Assembly: GCA_916610825.1 (NCBI GenBank)
Contig: OU744447.1
Coordinates: forward strand, 29,214,561-29,278,560
DNA length: 64,000 nt
Direction of reading: 5' to 3'
Origin: Haliclystus octoradiatus
Lineage: Eukaryota; Cnidaria; Staurozoa; Stauromedusae; Haliclystidae
Under the pieces are notes generated by a model. The model worked only from the letters and a program-made list of their open reading frames with translations, was not told where the DNA came from and did no database searches. Below, piece by piece: positions 58,011 through 64,000 of this stretch. The translations under genes and the position numbers were made by a program. The stretch's first letter is position 1, and each line of letters starts with the position of its first letter.

Positions 58011-61000
58011 GTGAACATGCTAACATATGATATTTCTCAATCAACAAAATTGTAATAACTAGGGGAGAACTGCGCATGATTATATTGCATTGTTGTTTGC
58101 AATTCATTGCAAATTTGCGATGCATGAAGTTGCAAACTATTAGCCTAGCATTCACTGCTATGCAACAGCTCAGGAGCATTGACAGGGGTTTTTGTTTAGT
58201 TTCTCCCTTTCCTGGGGGTCATAAAACAGTGATAACAACCTCTTCCAATTTTTAACAAAATAAGTGCAACAACGGCCATCCACAAAATATATACTCAGTA
58301 AATCTACCAATATATGACACCCTTTCTCCTATGCACAACTTAACGCTTTTTGAAGACCCCCTTCTTCGAATTTGCTAACATTTTCCACTCTACAAATCTT
58401 GTTTTTGTTATTTACAAAACTATACAATGTGCAGCTTTTTATTCAACACAGATGACCCCCTCCCCTATCCCTAAATGGTCGTAAATGACCCCTCCCCTAA
58501 CCCTAAATGATTGCAAATGATCCCTCTCCGTAGCTGAGTGTGTACTTTGTTGATGGCATCTAAGAGAGGTCCATGGGTTTTATTTCCAAAAACTTTTCAT
58601 TGTAACCACTTCCTCATTATGCCCCATGCCCCTAGTAGCTGGCTCCTAATTAAAAGGGGTCTGAAAACCGTAAAACAGCAAAGATTATATTTAATTTGCA
58701 TAATGTATATTTCTATTTCGAATTTACTCTTACCTTTTGAAACATAGGAATGCAAGAAAGGATTAACAACAGGCAATTAAACAACAACGTAAATACAACA
58801 TTGGAATATTACATACAGGCTGCAGCCAGGGTCCGACAAAGTCCGGAAACTTGGAAACCTCGTTTGCGAAAGGCTAACAAAATTCAGAAGGAAAAGGCAA
58901 AATGCTGGATATGAGGCTAACATGATTAGAATAGTATGAAAAATAAATTTACATTTTACGTTTTTATGTCAGTAAAATTATTCAAGTGTTTATCTCAAAA
59001 GTTGAGGTTTGCCTAAAGTAAAACTTTTTGTTGGACCCTGGCTACAGTATGCATTTTTTTTTATTTCTGTAGGAGAAAAGCTTGCAACCACAATTCAAGG
59101 AGAATCTTCTGATGTAGACCTTGCTGTTTCTGCTGCTTCTACTGCTTACCATAAATGGTCAAAACTTACACCGCATGAGAGATCAAAACATCTTTATGCA
59201 ATTGCAAGAACTGTACAAAAACATATGCGTTTAATAGCTGTTGTTGAAAGTCTCGACAATGGAAAACCAATCAGGGAGACAAGAGACTGTGATATCCCAA
59301 TTGTTGCCAGGCACCTGTATCATCATGCTGGATGGGCGCAACTTATGGACAGTGAAATGAAAGGTATTATATTCTATCAATCAGTGTTACATTGATGATT
59401 TGACCGGGTCCTTGGATAATTGCTGTTGCTATGGCAACCTGCCCGGACCTGGGATCTTCTCAGCTTACTATATCAACACAAAATTCTTGTGAAACATTTA
59501 CAAATGGGACTTTAATTTTTATATCGGGCTTATTGTTTTGCATGAATAGCTTTCTAGTTATAAATATATGATCCGTCAAATTTATAAAACAAACAAATTT
59601 GAATGGGGATAATTCCATTGAGCATTAAAACATCTATCAAATGTTGAGCTTCAGTGTCTTTGTGGTAACATTTAGATTCATATAATTAAAAATAACGAAG
59701 TGGATAATATTCCGGCAGCTGGAATCCTGAGTACTAGAGATAATGTTCCGTGCGTCTTCTGCGCATGCGTAGTGTGTTGTTTGCATTTCTCTCACATTCG
59801 TTCAAGATGCAATGGCGACGGACGATCCTGTTCCTCGGTCATGTTAATAACAATTCTGTCCATCAATTTAATAATAGAATATAAATCAATTTAGATTTAA
59901 AGTGATTGAGGTTGAAAACACTTTGTATGAGGGATTCACAACACTAGATGCCACACCAAACCTTCTTCCAAACTTATAGAAAAAGCGAACAAACTCAGCT
60001 TCGGTTTTGAGTTTCAGTGTTTTGACTTTTGGTATAGCCTACAACAAAATCAGAATTGGTAGGCCGCATATAGCATCAGTTGCAGGATAAAGACATGACT
60101 AATAAGTAATTATCCCATATTATTACAAATTACCAAAGTAAAAATGTTTGGAAATATTGTTAGGCTACATAAATATTCTCTGAAACCTGCTAAGAGCGTC
60201 AAATGAATGTCACAACACTCAAATATTAAAAAGTTAAAAGCGCTGGGTCGCATCGCTGAAAAGCTTCGATAAATCAAAAGCAGAATAAAATGATTAATCT
60301 GTTTTATTTTTGTTCCAAACAGTCGATCCAATCTACGAGTCCGTGCTATCAAATTTTTACAAACTATTTAAGGTTTAATGTGGATCGATCGACGCTGCCA
60401 TGTTTACTATCTGCATACGCATGCGCAAAGGACGCACAGAACATCTTTTGAGGACAGCTTTCCGGCAACCGGAACAATATCCACCGCATAAAAATAACAT
60501 TGATTCAAAAAGTTTAAATTATGACAGTGTAAGCAACTCTGCTATTTACTTAAGTGACAAGGGCACATCCAGTGTTATTCAGGTGTCGTTTTGTTCATTG
60601 GAGAAAATCCCATGCATGCGAAAATCGTTAATGCAAGGCTAAAGCTTTGTCAAAACAAAATATTGCATAAAAAAACGAAAAATAAAATTAGTATAATTGT
60701 AAAACATTCCAAAGTTTTATGGATACAATTCCAAGTTTCAGGGAAATTAGAGTTTCAACAGTGTTTCATCTTCTTTTGGATGCTTTTCCTCCTCTTGAAG
60801 ATTTTTACAAATTAGTTTTTATTTCCTCAAGATTGGAAATCATTGGGTGTTGTTGGAGCCATTGTACCATGGAACTTTCCATTGATGTTGTTATGCTGGA
60901 AGGTATGTCCTGCACTGGCAATGGGAAATACAATGGTATTAAAACCAGCATCATTTACTAGACTGTCAGCATTATTGTTTGCTGAGATATGCGCTGAGGC

Positions 61001-62850
61001 TGGTCTACCTGCTGGCGTGTTCAATGTTGTAACTGGAAATGGAGCGTTTGGTAGCACAATTGCAACTCATCCATCAGTCAGCAAAGTGGCTTTCACCGGT
61101 TCTACAGAGGTAAATTTGATTGTTTAATTGTTTAGTAGGATATAAGATTGTATTCTATCAGCCCATAGCTGTATCCATATTTAAAATGTATTAGGCTAAG
61201 CATTAATTGATTTTCTTTGATAAATGTTTATTTCTACGTTTGCATTGATAAAAGCCCCTGTGTTGAAGCAGAGAAGCACTGAAGCAGTAGTGTAACAAGT
61301 GGTAATTACTTTCAAAAGGCTATCCAACATTTATTTCTGTTTGTATTCTGTTATGAAAGTATGCTACTTACATTTTCTCTATAAACACTTTGAAAATGCT
61401 AAAAGAAAAACTTTGTTACATTCTTTGTATTACACAAATCTTTATTTTCAATTAATTTTATCGAATGAAAGATTGGAAAATCGTTGTGTACTTTGTTGAT
61501 TTACCATAGTTGCAATGAGGAATTGCGTTGCTAGCAGTGAAGGAAAGTAGCAACATATTTCCGTTTCTCGCAAGGAACGATTTGATTTACGCCACATAAC
61601 CAACAATCAACCAATCACAAAGCATTGTTTAAATCCATGGAAATACTAAACATTGACTCATGGTTTGTATTATAGAGATGACACACATGCTGTAAAACAC
61701 ACCTGAAATGATCAAGGTGTGCTATAGCACACCATCAGATGATTGTTGTCATGACAGCATGCGTCATGATTATCAGTTGTCATTGTAACACAATTTTTTT
61801 GTTTTTAACCTCACATTTGCTGGTAAATCCTTACTCGATGGAATGGAGCATGTCTCTCTGTTACAATAAGTGTCCAACAAGTTGAATTAGAATCATTCTA
61901 ATAGTAGATTGAAGTTTATTGAATAATAAATAATTACAATAAAACAGGAAATTGAAATGAGATTAAAATATGCCATCAGCATCATCACTAAACTTAATTG
62001 CGTAAAAATCAAAATAAAAAAAACATAACATTTTTTTAAACATTTTGGCATGCGATCAATTGCACCTGTCAGAGTGTTTAGGCATGCGTGAAGGCGTGCG
62101 ATGGCACGCCTTATAAGCAGTGATTTTTTGGTGGGAGAACGCCGTTCCCCCACTACTTTCTCCGGGGGAACGGTGTTCCGTCACTTTTTCCATTTGAAGT
62201 GAAGTTTTATATGTTCTTGTAGTGATATATATCGATTAGCAAGTGTTTTTATCTTACCATCTGGCATCATTCCTAATGGCAAGATTGAGATTAAAATTTA
62301 TTCATTCATTCTCTCAGTTGAATTTTATTTTATACTTGAAATTGAATTTCGAACGCAATCGCCATCCAAGCTTTACAAGTGTCCGTGTCATTTAATAAGA
62401 TACTAAATTTTAATAAATTCAACTTTCTAGTTAACTTCATTTTTTAACAAGGAAATAATTAAATGACCCAATAGATTATACTGAATTGGTCTCTTGAAAT
62501 GCACTACAGAGCTCTCAAATGATTATAATTTTGAAAAAATTTCCAGGGGGCATGCCCCCGGAACACCCTAGAAGGATTGTGAGCCGTTCCCCACTATTTT
62601 TTTCCAGAAAACATCACTGCTTATATTACAATCTATGCTTTGACTGAATCTCACTGTTATGCATTCTTGGTATATTGTTATAGGTTGGTAAAGTATTAAG
62701 GCAGTTAACGGCTGGTACAGGAAAGAAGCTATCGCTGGAACTTGGTGGTAAATCACCTGTGATTGTGTTTGATTCTGCTGATCTGGACAGTGTTGTTGAA
62801 GGTGTTGTCAATGCAATTTGGTTCAATCAGGGACAGGTCTGTAGCATTAA
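57722..62850 (+). CDS. ALDH16A1: ALDH16A1-like aldehyde dehydrogenase, 5' part
   Basis: The first four exons of an ALDH16-family protein (57722-58010, 59073-59363, 60832-61109, 62684 to about 62850). The remainder lies beyond the window. The N-terminus has the family's own block [15 protein letters not shown] and [11 protein letters not shown]. Then the NAD(P)-aldehyde dehydrogenase fold: [54 protein letters not shown] joined to VGKVLR (nucleotide binding), [13 protein letters not shown] with the general-base Glu, and WFNQGQVCS with the catalytic Cys. Mammalian ALDH16A1 is reported to have lost that Cys in its first domain. Here it is kept, so activity is plausible. An in-frame ATG at 57668 would add 18 residues; the ATG at 57722 is preferred from where family similarity and a GCN-rich start begin. 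Cytosolic. Confidence 0.88.
58011..59072. other. ALDH16A1 intron 1, no gene seen
   Basis: Non-coding with CCCCTCCCCTAACCCTAAA-type pyrimidine stretches near 58450-58510. No element boundaries found. Confidence 0.4.
59073..59363 (+). CDS. ALDH16A1: ALDH16A1-like exon 2
   Basis: 97 codons starting EKLAT after TTTATTTCTGTAG. Helical region to [15 protein letters not shown], ending in phase 1 at GTATTA. Confidence 0.88.
59697..60489. mobile_element. MITE with 9-bp duplication, Mutator-like
   Basis: Left GTGGATAATATTCCGG (59699 on) and the inverse of the right end GTGGATATTGTTCCGG. GTGCGTC and GCGCATGCGTA motifs also mirror each other inside. AAAAATAAC flanks both sides (59688-59696, 60490-60498), a 9-bp duplication as in Mutator-type elements. 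Lies in ALDH16A1 intron 2. The frame at 60400-60642 is part of it and not coding. Confidence 0.6.
60832..61109 (+). CDS. ALDH16A1: ALDH16A1-like exon 3, Rossmann core
   Basis: [17 protein letters not shown] through [15 protein letters not shown] to AFTGSTE. Acceptor TTATTTCCTCAAG, donor GTAAAT. Confidence 0.9.
62118..62619. mobile_element. hAT-like MITE
   Basis: Ends CAGTGATTTTTTGG and, inverted, CAGTGATGTTTTCTGG. Flanks CTTATAAG and CTTATATT agree at 6 of 8. GTTCCCCCACTA-type motifs repeat inside in both orientations. In ALDH16A1 intron 3. Confidence 0.65.
62684..62850 (+). CDS. ALDH16A1: ALDH16A1-like exon 4, catalytic
   Basis: [36 protein letters not shown] and WFNQGQ. The exon either stops at 62836 before GTCTGT, or runs through VCSI to a GTAAAT donor at 62851. 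The second keeps the catalytic Cys in place and has the better donor. Confidence 0.8.
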
Positions 62851-63087
62851 GTAAATATTCAGTATTTGATTGTCTAACTTTATATTCATGTGAGTTAACT
62901 GGTATTACTACATTTAAACATGTTTCATAAAGTCAAATTCAAACGTTGATCCTCAACCTATTATAATGATGTCACAAGATCACTCCTCTGTTATACTGTA
63001 TTTTACATTTGTAGGCAAAAGTGCTAGCCTGCTCAAGTTCATTTATTTTTCACAATAAATCTCTTTGAAGCTTGACTAAATTAACTT

Positions 63088-63546
63088 TAGGGGTGAGACG
63101 ATAATGAAAGTTACTGATGTTTGATGCCGATTAGTTAGCCGTCGATTAATCGGTTTTTCTCAATAAAATTATTCAGTCAACCATGCTCGCGTGTTTTATT
63201 GATCAACGCTAATGTGTTGACCTTTTTCATTTTATAACAATAGAAGGTATCAAGTGGCATAACGAATCATTTGAACGTTTTGAATAGGTTTTGAATAACA
63301 AAACGATGTAAAAAAAAACAGAGCTACTGTACAGAACGATATAAACTTTTTAATTAAGACATCAAAACATCAAATTAATGAATTTTTGAACAAAGAAATT
63401 TTATTTTGAATTTCGTTGTCTGTAAACAATTGGTTAACCGATTGACAAAGTGTTGTTTTGTCGATGCCGATTATTTTCTGATTAGTAAAAAATTGCGCCG
63501 ATGATCGGCAAAACAGATTGTTTTTAGAGCAATCGTCTCACCCCTG
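63088..63546. mobile_element. hAT-like MITE, perfect 8-bp duplication
   Basis: Left TAGGGGTGAGACGAT, inverse of right CAGGGGTGAGACGAT. ATTAACTT duplicated at 63080-63087 and 63547-63554. The interior has GCCGATTA-type repeats in both orientations. 459 bp, non-coding, downstream of ALDH16A1 exon 4. Confidence 0.85.
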
Positions 63547-63796
63547 ATTAACTTCTGTGCATGTCAAACAACCATCAGATTGTTGTGATTGATTTTGGTT
63601 GAACACTGGACAGTGATATTAAATTGCTACATTTCAGCTTGAAATTATGCAATATATATATAGTATAAGTAGGCTATATAAAACATGCATTCAATCAAAA
63701 CCAAGAGTAGAACAAGTTAAATCTGGATATAGCAATCACTGCGACCAACATTGTGAAAACATTTCATGAACTGTTCTATGAATGAATTGATATGTG

Positions 63797-63959
63797 CCCC
63801 TGTGAAAAACAGTTCAGGAGTTCATGAGCAGCTCATGGACGTTAAATGGCCCCTAGTTTTCATGAACTGTTCATGAACTGTTTGTGAAGGTTCATGAAAA
63901 TTGTGGCCATTTAACGTTCATGAGCTGTTCATGAACTCCTCAACTGTTATTCCCGGGGG
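63797..63959. mobile_element. TTCATGAAC palindromic MITE, copy 4
   Basis: Starts CCCCTGTGAAAAACAGTTCA and ends with its inverse running into CCCGGGGG. Same family as the copies in the tetraspanin introns. Confidence 0.7.
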
Positions 63960-64000
63960 TGATGTTGTTACATTGTGTCTATCATTTCATGCGGAATTGA

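Noticed and set aside
60400..60961. Overlapping plus-strand frames before ALDH16A1 exon 3
   Set aside because: They are MITE and intron sequence or the wrong frame of exon 3.
1..64000. CRISPR arrays, prokaryotic operons, riboswitches, rRNA
   Set aside because: Nothing of the kind. Regularly repeated sequence here is transposon palindromes or microsatellites, and genes are intron-bearing eukaryotic ones.

Overview
The window is nuclear DNA from an AT-rich animal genome, most likely a marine invertebrate. The host genes have short exons with GT-AG introns, much of the sequence is transposon debris, and there is no operon structure or Shine-Dalgarno signal. The phylum cannot be fixed by eye. 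A TspanC8 tetraspanin, an ALDH16-type aldehyde dehydrogenase, a fibrinogen-related domain and a CFAP90-like ciliary gene together fit a deuterostome or other non-vertebrate metazoan.

Layout. 1-3 kb: no gene except a decayed SWIM zinc-finger protein on the minus strand. 3-6.5 kb: a decayed LINE (A) carrying a second LINE (B) inserted in the opposite orientation. 6.8-8.5 kb: two MITEs. 8.5-9.3 kb: another piece of LINE A. 10.5 kb: the last exon of a fibrinogen-related protein. 11.9-12.5 kb: a large foldback element. 13.3-14.3 kb: a broken reverse transcriptase. 16.2-18.3 kb: an intact single-exon gene for a 692-residue coiled-coil protein I do not recognise, with an X-box-like motif 217 bp upstream of its start. 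19.5-25.4 kb: the N-terminal and Rep half of an intron-rich Helitron-like gene, minus strand, with about 17 exons, one nonsense codon and two frameshifts.

28.5-57.2 kb holds two interdigitated host genes on opposite strands. A five-exon CFAP90/C5orf49-like gene runs on the plus strand (28530-38909). A complete eight-exon, 271-residue TspanC8 tetraspanin runs on the minus strand (57217 down to 34119). Tetraspanin exons 3-8 lie inside the last CFAP90-like intron, and the last CFAP90-like exon lies inside tetraspanin intron 2. That intron also holds a Mutator-like transposase, an LTR-type gag/protease/RT fragment and a long LINE (C). The 10.4-kb tetraspanin intron 1 holds three transposons nested in one another: an outer hAT-like element, a second hAT with a perfect 8-bp target-site duplication, and inside that a 3,765-bp element with 571-bp, about 98% identical inverted repeats and its own perfect 8-bp duplication.

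57.7-62.85 kb: the first four exons of an ALDH16A1-like aldehyde dehydrogenase, plus strand, divergent from the tetraspanin with 504 bp between the start codons. The gene runs off the window. Its introns hold several MITEs with recognisable target-site duplications.

All exon models come from reading frames, splice dinucleotides and intron-phase bookkeeping by eye. No database search was run.
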